Source: Novosphingobium sp. PhB165
GTDB lineage: Bacteria; Pseudomonadota; Alphaproteobacteria; Sphingomonadales; Sphingomonadaceae
Direction of reading: 5' to 3'
DNA: 64,000 bases
Assembly: GCF_004341845.1 (NCBI RefSeq)
Contig: NZ_SLVB01000006.1
Coordinates: 124,001 to 188,000, forward strand
A program made the position numbers and the translations under genes. Positions 48,464 to 57,964 of the stretch are shown piece after piece (the stretch's first letter is position 1; each line of letters opens with the position of its first letter). The notes under the pieces were generated by a model. That model ran no database searches. It was not told where the DNA came from and was given only the letters and a program-made list of their open reading frames with translations.

Positions 48464-50884
48464 TTAGAACTTGTACCCCACCGAGAGGATAAGCTGACGC
48501 GGCGGGATGTACGTGTCCATCACCTGCGCCGAACCGTAAGGGTCCGAGAAGCGCGAGTTGATGCCGTTCTTGTCGAACAGGTTGATCACGCGCAGGGTGA
48601 TGTCCGCATTGGTGCCTTCCGGCTCGTACTTCAGCATCGTGTTGACCTGCGTGTACGAGGGCGTGAGGTCCACCGCGCCTTCGTTGAACAGGCGGTACTG
48701 GTACTTGCCGCGATAGATCAGCTGAGCACGGGCGGTCAGCTTGCCCGGGCCGACTTCGCCGTTCCAGGTGGCCGCGATATTACCCTGCCAGCGCGGCAGC
48801 TTGGGAATGCGGTTGCCCTTGATATCCTCGCGCGCGGCGTCGCGGGCGAGGGAGGCGGCGTAGAAGTTGGTCCAGAACAGGTAGTCCGGGAAACCGGCGG
48901 CGTTCTGGGCGCTGGCTGCATTGTTCGGGTCCAGCGCGTAGTAGTGCGAGGTGAACTCACCCTCCAGCCACGACATCGACGCGTCGAAGCGCAGATGGTC
49001 CGTCGGCGCGTACGTGCTTTCCAGTTCGAGGCCGTAGACCCGCGCCTTGGGCGCGTTGCTGATACCCTCGCCATAGAGAACGGGGTCTTCCTCAAGGAAC
49101 TGCATGTTCTTGTAATTGTACAGGAAGGCCGAGGCATTCACTTGCAGCGTATCGTCGAGGAAGCGGTTCTTGCTGCCGATCTCGAAGGAATCGACGGTTT
49201 CCTTCTTGTAGGTGGGCTTGATCGAATCTTCCCAGCCGAAGATGCAGTAGGCGCCGCCGCAAGCGGACGAGGCGCTGTTGATGCCGCCCGGCTTGAAGCC
49301 GCGCGTGTAGCTTATGTAGACCATGTTGCTGGGCGTGATCTGATAATCGAGCGCCACTTTGCCGGTCCAGGCGTGGTCGCTGCGCGATCCCGTGGAGGCG
49401 GGCTGGAGATAGGCGCCTGAGGTCTGGTCGGACACGCCGCCGGACATCGAATCGTACATGCCCGATGACTTGTCATGGTTGTAGCGGGCGCCGGCGGTCA
49501 GCTTCAGGCTGTCGGTCAGCGCATAAGTGCCCTGCGCGAAGACCGCGTAAAGCTCACGCTTGATCGAGGAGAGTTCGGCATAGGTCAGGTTGCCGACCAG
49601 CGGATCGTTCCACGCGGTGTCTTCCGGCAGGGCCTGCTGCAGGAAGTTGTCGTCGTCGCTGCGGTATTCGTTGACGTACTGGCTGTTCTCCGAATGCAGG
49701 TATACGCCGCCGAGCACCCACTGGAACGGGCCGTTGCCGTTCGAGGTAAGGTTCAGTTCCTGGCTCCAGCTCTTGGTGTCCGAGGCCCAGAGCGGCACGT
49801 GGTCGTAGCTGACGCCGGTGTAGCTGACCGGGTTGTAGGTGTTCTGGTAGAACAGCGTGGTGTCGAGGCCGTCGGCATCCCAGGCCTGCTCGGAATGGAG
49901 CTTCTGGTAGCCGGTGATCGACTTGATCGTGGCGAACGCGGTGTCCCACTTGATTACGCCGGTATAGAGCTGGGTCTTCACTACCGAGCGGCCGGGGAAG
50001 TCCTGCGTCAGGATGCGCGGGTCGGGCTCGGGGTCGAGGATGTTCTTCTGGGCCGGGCCATTGGTGTTCGAACTGAACTGGATCGTGTTCAGCGTGATCG
50101 ACAGGTTGGACAGCGGCTGCCACTTGGCGCCAAGGCGCCAGCCGGTCTCGTCCTGATCGTCGAGATCGTACTTCTTGAAGCCGGGCACTTCGGTGGCGTG
50201 GGCATAGCCGTCATGCTTGGTGAACTGGAAGGCGCCGCGAATGGCGAGCGTGTCGGTCACCGGCACGTTCAGCGCGGCGGAGCCTTCCATGTAGTTGTAG
50301 TTGCCGAAGCCCGCGTTGACATTACCCTTCAGCGCATCGGTGCTCGGCTCGATCGAGACGACGTTGATGGTGCCGCCGGTCGATCCCTGGCCGAACAGCG
50401 TGCCCTGAGGTCCGCGCAGCACTTCGACTTGCGCGACGTCGATGAAGGCGGCGCTCGCGGCGATCGAGTTGAAGATGTAGACGCCGTCGATGTGGTAGGA
50501 CACGCCCGGCTGGGTGTTGGTGTTCTCCGGCGTTTCCGAACCGATGCCGCGGATCGAGATCACGCGCTCACCGCCGCCGCTCTTGGCGATGACGAGGCCG
50601 GGGACAGTGCCGTTGAGCCCGGTGATGTCGGTCACATTTCCCGCGCGGAGCGTGTCGGACGTGATCGCGCTTACCGAAAGCGGCGCCTGCTGGAGGCTCA
50701 CATTGCGGCGTTCCGCGGTGACGACGATATCCGTCAGGCCCGACTGGCCGTCGCCAGCAGGATCGGGTGCGGGCTCGGCAGCAGCGGCGGCCGGAGCGGT
50801 TTCGGCGGCGTGCGCGGCCGAGGTAAATGCAAGCAAAGAGATGCCCGATGCCAGGGCGTAGGCGAAAGTGGACTTGGTTCTCAT
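48464..50884 (-). CDS. TonB-dependent outer-membrane receptor
   Basis: 806-aa beta-barrel receptor. A signal peptide ends at SAAHAAE. A TonB box-like DIVVTAERR leads into the plug (VPGLVIAKSGGGERVISIRG, then VEVLRGPQGTLFGQGSTGG), and the barrel ends with LILSVGYKF, whose final Phe is typical for outer-membrane insertion. No iron-siderophore hallmarks are evident, so the cargo may be a carbon compound handled by the neighbouring catabolic genes. Sphingomonads carry many such receptors. The upstream 370 bp may hold its promoter. Confidence 0.9.
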   Translation of the reverse strand: MRTKSTFAYALASGISLLAFTSAAHAAETAPAAAAAEPAPDPAGDGQSGLTDIVVTAERRNVSLQQAPLSVSAITSDTLRAGNVTDITGLNGTVPGLVIAKSGGGERVISIRGIGSETPENTNTQPGVSYHIDGVYIFNSIAASAAFIDVAQVEVLRGPQGTLFGQGSTGGTINVVSIEPSTDALKGNVNAGFGNYNYMEGSAALNVPVTDTLAIRGAFQFTKHDGYAHATEVPGFKKYDLDDQDETGWRLGAKWQPLSNLSITLNTIQFSSNTNGPAQKNILDPEPDPRILTQDFPGRSVVKTQLYTGVIKWDTAFATIKSITGYQKLHSEQAWDADGLDTTLFYQNTYNPVSYTGVSYDHVPLWASDTKSWSQELNLTSNGNGPFQWVLGGVYLHSENSQYVNEYRSDDDNFLQQALPEDTAWNDPLVGNLTYAELSSIKRELYAVFAQGTYALTDSLKLTAGARYNHDKSSGMYDSMSGGVSDQTSGAYLQPASTGSRSDHAWTGKVALDYQITPSNMVYISYTRGFKPGGINSASSACGGAYCIFGWEDSIKPTYKKETVDSFEIGSKNRFLDDTLQVNASAFLYNYKNMQFLEEDPVLYGEGISNAPKARVYGLELESTYAPTDHLRFDASMSWLEGEFTSHYYALDPNNAASAQNAAGFPDYLFWTNFYAASLARDAAREDIKGNRIPKLPRWQGNIAATWNGEVGPGKLTARAQLIYRGKYQYRLFNEGAVDLTPSYTQVNTMLKYEPEGTNADITLRVINLFDKNGINSRFSDPYGSAQVMDTYIPPRQLILSVGYKF

Positions 50885-51257
50885 GTCAGCTCCCCGAACA
50901 GGTCGTCATTCGATTCCCGGGCTGCGGCTCATGCTTGCTGCTGGGTTGGCCGCTTGAGGGGGAACTTGGCGGTTCGATGACAGTGCGGTCTTGTGCAGTT
51001 GCGAATAAGTAGTTGACCGCTGCAACCCGGACCCTTCCGGCGAGAGGAACGGGATGCGCGCAAATGCGCCGTTTTGGGGTGGGTTCGGGTAATCGGGAAC
51101 TGGCTTGCGTTTTTTGCGTTGCAGCGCTCGCCGCCGTTCATCACTGGTCCATGGCGTCTCGCGTCAAGCCGATGGCGGTCTCAGCGACAAGACCGTGCCG
51201 CCCGCGCCTGCCATGGGGCAGGGGAGGGGCAACCGGCCCCGAAAAGGATGCCCTGTC
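50885..51257. other. divergent promoter region, no gene
   Basis: 373 bp between the TonB receptor (minus) and the aldo/keto reductase (plus). I see no ORF with coding signature, no clear operator, and only short inverted repeats such as GCGCAAATGCGC. Confidence 0.35.
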
Positions 51258-52280
51258 ATGACTGCCACGGTCCTGAACGTATCGCCTGCAACCCGCCCGC
51301 TAGGCCAGACCGGCATGGCGATCAGCCGCGTCGGCTTCGGTGCCTGGGCCATCGGCGGGCCGGACTGGGCCGTCGGCTGGGGTGCGCAGGACGATGCCGA
51401 TTCGATCCGGGCGATCCGCCATGCGGTCGAACGCGGGGTGAACTGGATCGACACGGCCGCGATCTACGGTCTCGGCCATTCCGAAGAAGTGGTCGCCAAG
51501 GCTCTGGCCGAAATGCCGGAGGCTGAGCGGCCCTATGTCTTCACCAAGTGCGGGCAGGTCTGGGATCCGAACGATCGCCAGTCGAAGCTGCGCGTTGGGC
51601 GGCGGGAATCGATCGTGGCCGAGTGCGAGGATTCGCTGCGCCGCCTGCGGGTTGAGCAGATCGACCTGCTCCAGATGCACTGGCCCGCCGAGGACGGCAC
51701 CGCGCTCGACGAATATTGGGGCGCGCTGCTCGATCTGAAAGCGGCGGGCAAAGTGCGCGCGGTCGGCCTGTCCAACCACAATGCCGATCAACTTTCGGCG
51801 GCCGAGGCCTTGGGGCATGTCGATACGCTGCAACCGCCGCTTTCGGCGCTGAAGCGGGATGCCATCGCGCGCGAACTGCCGTGGTGTCTGGCGCATGATA
51901 CCGGCGTGATCGTCTATAGCCCGATGCAGTCGGGCCTGCTCTCCGGCGCGTTCTCGGCCGAGCGCGTGGCGGGGCTTGCCGCCGACGACTGGCGCTCGCG
52001 CCATGCCGATTTCACCGGCGAGAACCTGACGCGCAATCTGGCCGTGGCAGCGGCGATGAAGCCGGTGGCCGAGCGCCACGGCGTTTCGCAGGCGGCGGTC
52101 GCGGTGGCCTGGGTGCTGGCGGTCCCGGGCGTGACCGGGGCGATCGTCGGCGCGCGCAGCCCGGCGCAAGTCGATGGTTGGGTGGCAGGGGCGAACCTTG
52201 CCCTCACCGACGAGGACCGCGCCGGGATCGCTGCCGCCATTCGCGATTCCGGTGCGGGGTCCGGCCCCGTTCCCGACTGA
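51258..52280 (+). CDS. aldo/keto reductase
   Basis: 340-aa NADPH-dependent oxidoreductase of the AKR superfamily. TIM barrel with the catalytic Asp-Tyr region (DTAAIYGLGHSEEVV), Lys in FTKCG, His in LLQMHWP, and cofactor binding near the C-terminus (PGVTGAIVGARSPAQVDG). Start ATG at 51258 (MTATVLNVSPATRPLG); the frame is open to 51105. Followed after 36 bp by the symporter gene, likely one transcript. Confidence 0.88.
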   Translation: MTATVLNVSPATRPLGQTGMAISRVGFGAWAIGGPDWAVGWGAQDDADSIRAIRHAVERGVNWIDTAAIYGLGHSEEVVAKALAEMPEAERPYVFTKCGQVWDPNDRQSKLRVGRRESIVAECEDSLRRLRVEQIDLLQMHWPAEDGTALDEYWGALLDLKAAGKVRAVGLSNHNADQLSAAEALGHVDTLQPPLSALKRDAIARELPWCLAHDTGVIVYSPMQSGLLSGAFSAERVAGLAADDWRSRHADFTGENLTRNLAVAAAMKPVAERHGVSQAAVAVAWVLAVPGVTGAIVGARSPAQVDGWVAGANLALTDEDRAGIAAAIRDSGAGSGPVPD

Positions 52281-52316
52281 TTTTACCTTCGTTTCCCCAT
52301 TCGATCAGGACTGCCT

Positions 52317-53306
52317 ATGCTTCGCCTTCTCGCCCGCCTGAACATCGATCCCTATCTCTTGCTGCTGGTTTCGACCGTGGGTCTTGCCTCGGTGCTTCCG
52401 GCGCGCGGCATGTGGGCGGGGATCGCGGGCGGCGCGGCGGACGCAGGCATCGCGCTGCTGTTCTTCCTCCACGGCGCCAAGCTCTCGCGCCAGGCGATCC
52501 TCGACGGGGCGCGGGCGTGGAAGTTGCACCTGACCGTGGCCAGCCTGACTTTCGGGATCTTCCCGCTGATCGGGCTGGGCGTCAGCGCGATACCGGGGCT
52601 GGAGCCGTCGCTGGCGATGGGCGTGCTCTACCTGACGCTGCTGCCCTCGACGGTGCAGTCATCGATTGCCTTTACCGCGATTGCCGGGGGCAATGTGGCA
52701 GCGGCAGTGTGCAGTGCCTCGTTCTCCAACCTTGCGGGGATTTTCCTGACCCCGGTGCTGACGGCAGTGTTCATCACCGGCAAGACGCAGGGCTTCTCGA
52801 CCGTTCCGATCATCGCCATCGCCGTCCAGTTGCTGCTGCCGTTCGTGGCCGGGCATCTGCTGCGGCCGTGGATCGGCGGCTTCGTGCAGAAGCACAAGAA
52901 GCTGGTGGGCTATACCGACCGCGGTTCGATCCTGCTGGTGGTCTACACGGCGTTCGGGGCGGCCGTGCTCGAAGGGCTGTGGCAGAAGGTGACTTTGGCC
53001 GAACTCGGGCTGATCGCGGCGCTGTCGCTGGGGATTCTGGCGGTCGTGATGGTGGTGGGCAATGTGCTCGGGCGGGTGCTGGGCTTCAACCACGCGGACC
53101 GGATCGTGATCCTGTTCTGCGGTTCGAAGAAGAGTCTGGCGACCGGCGTGCCGCTGGCAGGGGTACTGTTTCCGCCTGCTCAGGTGGGGGCGATCATCCT
53201 GCCGCTGATGTTCTTCCATCAGATCCAGTTGATGGTCTGTGCGGTGCTGGCGCGGCGGATGGCGGCGCAGGCCGAGGCCGAGGGGGATCCGGTGGCGGCC
53301 GAGTAG
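52317..53306 (+). CDS. bile acid:sodium symporter family transporter
   Basis: 329-aa membrane protein with about nine to ten segments of the BASS superfamily (SBF-like, YfeH type). Landmarks: LLFFLHGAKLSRQAI, LPSTVQSSIAFTAIAGGNVA, and IVILFCGSKKSLATGVPLA, which forms the ion-binding crossover. Cargo is probably an organic anion. It ends 31 bp before a family-2 repeat. Confidence 0.85.
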   Translation: MLRLLARLNIDPYLLLLVSTVGLASVLPARGMWAGIAGGAADAGIALLFFLHGAKLSRQAILDGARAWKLHLTVASLTFGIFPLIGLGVSAIPGLEPSLAMGVLYLTLLPSTVQSSIAFTAIAGGNVAAAVCSASFSNLAGIFLTPVLTAVFITGKTQGFSTVPIIAIAVQLLLPFVAGHLLRPWIGGFVQKHKKLVGYTDRGSILLVVYTAFGAAVLEGLWQKVTLAELGLIAALSLGILAVVMVVGNVLGRVLGFNHADRIVILFCGSKKSLATGVPLAGVLFPPAQVGAIILPLMFFHQIQLMVCAVLARRMAAQAEAEGDPVAAE

Positions 53307-53337
53307 GTTGGCCTCCTCCACTCCCGCCCCCTCCACT

Positions 53338-53415
53338 CCGCTCATCCTGAGCCTGTCGAAGGATGGAGGCCTTGCGCCACGCCCGCGGGGGCTTCGACAA
53401 GCTCAGCCTGAGCGG
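53338..53415. repeat. family-2 repeat pair, reversed
   Basis: CCGCTCATCCTGAGCCTGTC left and GCTTCGACAAGCTCAGCCTG right; the same family as at 47206 and 48055, with different core (GGATGGAGGCCTTGCGCC). Confidence 0.85.
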
Positions 53416-53493
53416 GATGGGAGGTCGGGCCGGAGGGGGGAGGTGAGGTGAGGTGAAGTGAGGCGAGGTGAGAACACCTCGCGCTCCCAATTC

Positions 53494-53585
53494 CGTCATC
53501 CCCGCGAAGGCGGGGATCCCGCTTCTCTTGCCCAACACGAGAGGTCGCAGAAGAAAGCGGGGCCCCCGCCTGCGCGGGGGCGACG
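53494..53585. repeat. family-3 repeat pair
   Basis: CGTCATCCCCGCGAAGGCGG left, GCGGGGCCCCCGCCTGCGCG right, 92 bp. Between it and the family-2 repeat lies a low-complexity run of GAGGT/GAAGT (about 53438-53470). Downstream side of the convergent kup gene. Confidence 0.85.
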
Positions 53586-53652
53586 AAGAGTATCGCGTGA
53601 GGACGGGGTGAGGTTGGGGTTGGGGTGCGTCCACCTGAAAGGACCTCCCGCC

Positions 53653-55536
53653 TCAGATCTCCAACTGGCTACCCAGTTCGATCACGCGGTTGGTGGGGAG
53701 CTTGAAGAATTCCATCGCGCTCTGGGCGTTGCGGACCATGATCGCGAAGAGCTTCTCGCGCCAGATCGCCATGCCCGGACGGCTCGACGGGATCAGGGTC
53801 TGGCGGGAGAGGAAGTAGCTGGTCTCCACCGGCTTGAACGGGCCGCCGGCGCGGTCTTCGTCGGCAAGCGCGGCCGGGATGTCGATATCGTCCATGAAGC
53901 CGTAGCGCAGCACCACGCGGTAGAAGCCCTGTCCCAGCGCTTCCACTTCCGCGCGGTTTTCGGGGGCAACGTGCGGCACGCCTTGTCCGGCCACGGTCAG
54001 GATCACCACGCGTTCGTGGAGGATGTGGTTGTGCTTGAGGTTGTGCAGCAGCCCCGGCGGCACGCCGTCGTTCGAGGAGGCGAGGAAGATCGAGGTGCCC
54101 TGAACCCGGCGCACGCGCTCACCGACCGAGCGGATGAAAGTGGCGAAGGGGATCGAATCCTCGCGCAGGCGTTCGCGCATCAGGCGGCGTCCGTTCGCCC
54201 AGGTGGTCAGCAGGGTGAATACCACCGCCGCCACCAGCAGCGGGAACCAGCCGCCGTCCGGGATCTTGGTGACGTTCGACGCGAAGTAGAGCCCGTCGAT
54301 GAACAGGAAGCCTGCGGTGACGCCGATCGAGACCACCGGGTGCCATTTCCACACGGCATAAGTCAGCACGCCCAGCAGGCAGGCGGTGATCAGCATCGTG
54401 CCGGTCACGGCGATACCGTAAGCCGCGGCCAGATTGCCCGAGGTGCGGAAGCCGAACACCAGCAGCACGACCATGACCAGCAGGCCCCAGTTGACGAGCG
54501 GGACATAGATCTGTCCCGCCGCCGTCGCGCTGGTGTGCATGATCTTGAGGCGCGGCAGGAAGCCGAGCTGCACGGCCTGCTGCGATACCGAGAAGGCGCC
54601 GGAGATCACCGCCTGGCTGGCGATGATCGTCGCCAGCGTCGCCAGCAGGACCAGCGGCAGGCGGGCCCAGTCGGGCGCCATGAAGAAGAACGGGTTCTGG
54701 ATCGCGTCGGGATTGCGCAGCACCAGCGAAGCCTGCCCCAGATAGTTGAGCAGCAGGCAGGGGAAGGCGATGTAGAGCCACGAGATCGTGATCGCCTTGC
54801 GGCCGAAGTGGCCCATGTCGGCATAGAGCGCTTCCGCGCCGGTCACTGCCAGCACCACCGAGCCCAGCGCCAGAAACGCCAGCTTGGGATTGATGACGAA
54901 GAATTCGATCGCATGGTATGGGCTGAGCGCCCAGACCACTTCGGGTGCCTTGACGATCGAGGACAGCCCGAGCCCGGCCAAGACCAGGAAATAGACGATC
55001 ATCACCGGCCCGAACAGCTTGCCCATCGTCGCGGTGCCGTGGGACTGGATCGAGAACAGCCCGATCAGGATCACCACCGCAATCGGCAGCACGAATTCGG
55101 CAAAGCCCTCGTTCACCACGGTCAGCCCCTCGACCGCCGAGAGCACCGAGACGGCCGGGGTGATGATGGCATCGCCATAGAACAGTGCGGTGGCGATGAC
55201 GCCCAGCATCGCGATCAGCCCGGTCCAGCGCGACTTGCCCAGCTTGCGCCCGATCAGCGCCAGCAGCGCCAGGCTGCCGCCTTCGCCGTTGTTGTCTGCC
55301 CGCAGGATGATGAAGACGTATTTGACGGTGACGATCAGCATCATCGTCCAGAACATCAGCGAGATCACCCCGAAGATGTGCATGCGGTCCACCACCAGCG
55401 GGTGGTGGCCGATGAAGCTTTCCTTGAGGGCATAGAGCGGCGATGTGCCGATATCGCCGAAAACGACCCCGATTGCGCCGACTGCCAGCGCCGTAAGGCT
55501 TTCATTGGGGGCGTGGTGCCCGGAAGACTCGCTCAT
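53653..55536 (-). CDS. kup: KUP-family potassium transporter
   Basis: 627-aa K+/H+ symporter of the KUP/HAK family with 12 membrane segments and a cytosolic C-terminal domain. Signature GVVFGDIGTSPLYALKE near the N-terminus, and typical blocks AIITPAVSVLSAVEGL and FFSTSGNLAAAYGIAV-like (FRTSGNLAAAYGIAVTG). Divergent from the kdp operon by 143 bp, placing low- and high-affinity potassium uptake side by side. Confidence 0.95.
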   Translation of the reverse strand: MSESSGHHAPNESLTALAVGAIGVVFGDIGTSPLYALKESFIGHHPLVVDRMHIFGVISLMFWTMMLIVTVKYVFIILRADNNGEGGSLALLALIGRKLGKSRWTGLIAMLGVIATALFYGDAIITPAVSVLSAVEGLTVVNEGFAEFVLPIAVVILIGLFSIQSHGTATMGKLFGPVMIVYFLVLAGLGLSSIVKAPEVVWALSPYHAIEFFVINPKLAFLALGSVVLAVTGAEALYADMGHFGRKAITISWLYIAFPCLLLNYLGQASLVLRNPDAIQNPFFFMAPDWARLPLVLLATLATIIASQAVISGAFSVSQQAVQLGFLPRLKIMHTSATAAGQIYVPLVNWGLLVMVVLLVFGFRTSGNLAAAYGIAVTGTMLITACLLGVLTYAVWKWHPVVSIGVTAGFLFIDGLYFASNVTKIPDGGWFPLLVAAVVFTLLTTWANGRRLMRERLREDSIPFATFIRSVGERVRRVQGTSIFLASSNDGVPPGLLHNLKHNHILHERVVILTVAGQGVPHVAPENRAEVEALGQGFYRVVLRYGFMDDIDIPAALADEDRAGGPFKPVETSYFLSRQTLIPSSRPGMAIWREKLFAIMVRNAQSAMEFFKLPTNRVIELGSQLEI

Positions 55537-55577
55537 AATTTCGGCGCCTAGTCTCGCGCGCGCGAAAGCGCCACGGG

Positions 55578-55599
55578 CTTTATGCGATCTTTATGCGTA
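55578..55599 (+). promoter_or_regulatory. putative KdpE box (11-bp-period direct repeat)
   Basis: CTTTATGCGAT immediately followed by CTTTATGCGTA: the 9-mer CTTTATGCG twice, one helical turn apart, as is usual for OmpR/PhoB-type response regulators such as KdpE. An inverted CCACGGG/CCCGTGG pair (55571-55577, 55611-55617) frames it. Lies between the divergent kup and kdp genes. Confidence 0.5.
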
Positions 55600-55679
55600 A
55601 CGGGCAATTCCCCGTGGAACCTTAACGGCTCCCGGGGCCATCTCGCATTCCGTCACCCATTGACGGGAGCCCTCGTGCC

Positions 55680-55982
55680 ATGTCCCGATTTCCTTCACCC
55701 GCCCGATACGTTTCGGCCGAAAGGCTGGCCGCGCTGCATGCCGGCGTGCGCTGGTGGCCTGTCGAAATCGCGATGCGCGCCGCCGGGCTGCTGAGCCTGT
55801 TTGTGGCCGAGCGCGTGATCCTGGCCGAGCGCCGGATGGCGATCACCCCGGTCCTCCACGCGCCGACCGTGACCGACCTTGCGCTCTGCGCCGTCTTCAT
55901 CGTGCTGCTCAGCCTTGGCCTGACGCTGAGCCTGTGGGGGCCGCGGCTGTTTCGCACGATCGAGCTGCCCGGCCACTTTTGA
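55680..55982 (+). CDS. small membrane protein preceding kdp
   Basis: 100-aa protein with two hydrophobic segments (IAMRAAGLLSLFVAERVIL and TVTDLALCAVFIVLLSLGL) and a basic N-terminus. I do not recognise a family. It lies first in the kdp direction, 44 bp before a 27-aa ORF and then kdpF, so cotranscription is likely. An accessory role in potassium uptake is inference from position only. Confidence 0.55.
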   Translation: MSRFPSPARYVSAERLAALHAGVRWWPVEIAMRAAGLLSLFVAERVILAERRMAITPVLHAPTVTDLALCAVFIVLLSLGLTLSLWGPRLFRTIELPGHF

Positions 55983-56026
55983 CGCGATTTCACGCAATTT
56001 CTGACTCTGGCAACGGACCCAAGACA

Positions 56027-56110
56027 ATGACCGACTTTGCCTGGCTCGCGGTACTCGCCGGCCTGTTCCTCCTGACGCTCGCCTTCGCGCGGCTTTGCGA
56101 AAAGGCCTGA
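56027..56110 (+). CDS. 27-aa single-span membrane peptide before kdpF
   Basis: MTDFAWLAVLAGLFLLTLAF then ARLCEKA: one transmembrane segment and a positively charged end, similar in size and topology to KdpF but without its LLRPERF ending. ATG at 56027 is preceded by AAGACA only, a weak site. It is followed 12 bp later by kdpF. Probably a second small Kdp-associated peptide; too short for confident annotation. Confidence 0.5.
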   Translation: MTDFAWLAVLAGLFLLTLAFARLCEKA

Positions 56111-56122
56111 GGAGGCGCCGCC

Positions 56123-56224
56123 ATGACCGACACGCACACTCTTCCGCTGGTACTCGCCGGGCTGACCGCGCTTGGCCTGCTGATCTATCTCGTTGCCGCG
56201 CTGCTGCGGCCCGAACGTTTCTGA
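56123..56224 (+). CDS. kdpF: potassium-transporting ATPase small subunit KdpF
   Basis: 33-aa, one transmembrane helix, ending LLRPERF, the KdpF hallmark. GGAGG starts 12 bp upstream of the ATG at 56123. Stabilises the KdpFABC complex in other bacteria. kdpA starts 14 bp further on. Confidence 0.9.
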   Translation: MTDTHTLPLVLAGLTALGLLIYLVAALLRPERF

Positions 56225-56237
56225 CGAAGGGCATGCC

Positions 56238-57953
56238 ATGACCACGGGAATGACCTTCCAGGGCTGGACCCTGATCCTCTTTTTCACCGCGCTTGTCGCG
56301 GCCTTGGCCAAGCCCGTCGGGGTCTGGCTTTTCGCTCTGTACGAAGGGCGGCGCACGCCGCTCCACCGCGTGCTCGGCCCCGTCGAGAACGGCTTCTACC
56401 GCCTCTCCGGGATCGATCCCGAGGCGGAGCAGGGCTGGCGCCGCTACGCGCTGCACATGCTGGTGTTCAATCTTGTCCTGCTGCTGTTCACTTACGCGGT
56501 GCTGCGGCTTCAGGACGTGCTGCCGCTGAACCCGCGCGGGCTTGCCGCGATGGGCGCGGACGGGGCGATGAACACGGCGGTGAGCTTCACCACCAACACC
56601 AACTGGCAGTGGTATGCGGGCGAGGCCACGGTTTCGAACCTCAGCCAGATGCTGGGCCTCACCATCCATAACTTCCTCTCCGCCGCCACCGGTATCGCCG
56701 TAGCTTTCGCGCTGTTCCGCGGTTTCGCGCGGCGCGAGGCGAAGACGGTAGGCAATTTCTGGGCGGACTGCACGCGCGTCACGCTCTACCTGCTGCTGCC
56801 GATCTGCGTGGTCTACGCGCTGTTCCTCATCGCCAGCGGCGTCCCGCAGACGCTGTCGAGCCTGGTCGACACCACCTCTCTGGAAGGGCTGCGCCAGTCC
56901 ATCGCGCTCGGCCCCGTCGCCTCGCAGGAGGCGATCAAGATGCTCGGCACCAATGGCGGCGGCTTCTTCAATGCCAATTCCGCGCATCCGTTCGAGAACC
57001 CGACGGCGCTGACCAACCTTGCGCAGATGCTTTCGATCTTCGCCATCGGCGCGGGGCTGACCTGGTGCTTCGGCAAGGCCGTGGGCAATACCCGGCAGGG
57101 CTGGGCGATCCTGACCGCGATGCTGACGCTGTTCCTGATCGGCGCGGGCGTGACCTACTGGCAGGAAGCGGCGGGCAATCCGGTGCTCCACCACCTCGGC
57201 GCCATCGGCGGCAACATGGAGGGCAAGGAAGTCCGCTTCGGCATTGCCGCCAGCGCCCTGTTCTCGGTGGTGACGACGGCAGCTTCGTGCGGCGCGGTCA
57301 ATGCCATGCATGACAGCTTCACCGCGCTGGGCGGCATGGTGCCGCTCATCAACATGCAGCTTGGCGAAGTGGTCGTCGGCGGTGTTGGCGCGGGGATCTA
57401 CGGCTTCCTGCTGTTCGCGCTGCTCGCGGTCTTCGTGGCGGGCCTGATGGTCGGCCGCACGCCCGAGTACCTCGGCAAGAAGATCGAGGCGCGCGAGGTC
57501 AAGCTGGCGGTTCTGGCCATTGCCGTGCTGCCGCTCTCCATCCTTGGCCTCACCGCGCTTTCGGCGGTCCTGCCGGACGGTCTTGCCGGGCCGCTCAACA
57601 AGGGCCCGCACGGCTTTACCGAGATCCTCTATGCCTTCGCATCGGGCACCGGCAACAACGGCTCCGCCTTCGCGGGCCTGAGCGCCGGGACGCCGTTCTA
57701 CAACGGGCTGCTCTCGGTGGCGATGTGGGTCGGCCGCTTCTTCATCATCGTGCCGGTGCTGGCCGTGGCCGGAAACCTTGCCGCCAAGAAGCACACGCCG
57801 GAGACCGCAGGCTCTTTCCCCACCACCGGACCGCTGTGGATCGGCTTGCTGATCGCCGTGATCCTGATCGTCGGCGGTCTCACGTTCCTGCCGAGCCTCG
57901 CCCTCGGGCCCATCGCCGATCATCTCGCGATGATCTCGGGCCAGCTGTTTTGA
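56238..57953 (+). CDS. kdpA: potassium-transporting ATPase, channel subunit KdpA
   Basis: 571-aa K+-selective channel-like subunit of the high-affinity KdpFABC pump, with ten membrane segments. Selectivity-filter-type blocks: [34 protein letters not shown], and [14 protein letters not shown]. Start at 56238 ([10 protein letters not shown]); the in-frame upstream extension lacks a site and overlaps kdpF. Next gene starts 11 bp after the stop. Confidence 0.97.
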   Translation: MTTGMTFQGWTLILFFTALVAALAKPVGVWLFALYEGRRTPLHRVLGPVENGFYRLSGIDPEAEQGWRRYALHMLVFNLVLLLFTYAVLRLQDVLPLNPRGLAAMGADGAMNTAVSFTTNTNWQWYAGEATVSNLSQMLGLTIHNFLSAATGIAVAFALFRGFARREAKTVGNFWADCTRVTLYLLLPICVVYALFLIASGVPQTLSSLVDTTSLEGLRQSIALGPVASQEAIKMLGTNGGGFFNANSAHPFENPTALTNLAQMLSIFAIGAGLTWCFGKAVGNTRQGWAILTAMLTLFLIGAGVTYWQEAAGNPVLHHLGAIGGNMEGKEVRFGIAASALFSVVTTAASCGAVNAMHDSFTALGGMVPLINMQLGEVVVGGVGAGIYGFLLFALLAVFVAGLMVGRTPEYLGKKIEAREVKLAVLAIAVLPLSILGLTALSAVLPDGLAGPLNKGPHGFTEILYAFASGTGNNGSAFAGLSAGTPFYNGLLSVAMWVGRFFIIVPVLAVAGNLAAKKHTPETAGSFPTTGPLWIGLLIAVILIVGGLTFLPSLALGPIADHLAMISGQLF

Positions 57954-57964
57954 AAGCGCCAGTC

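Noticed and set aside
53458-55551. 697-aa plus-strand ORF opposite kup
   Set aside because: Mirror of kup; His/Gln/Asp-rich and without domain signature.
55695-57923. 742-aa minus-strand ORF opposite kdpA
   Set aside because: Antisense shadow of kdpF and kdpA.
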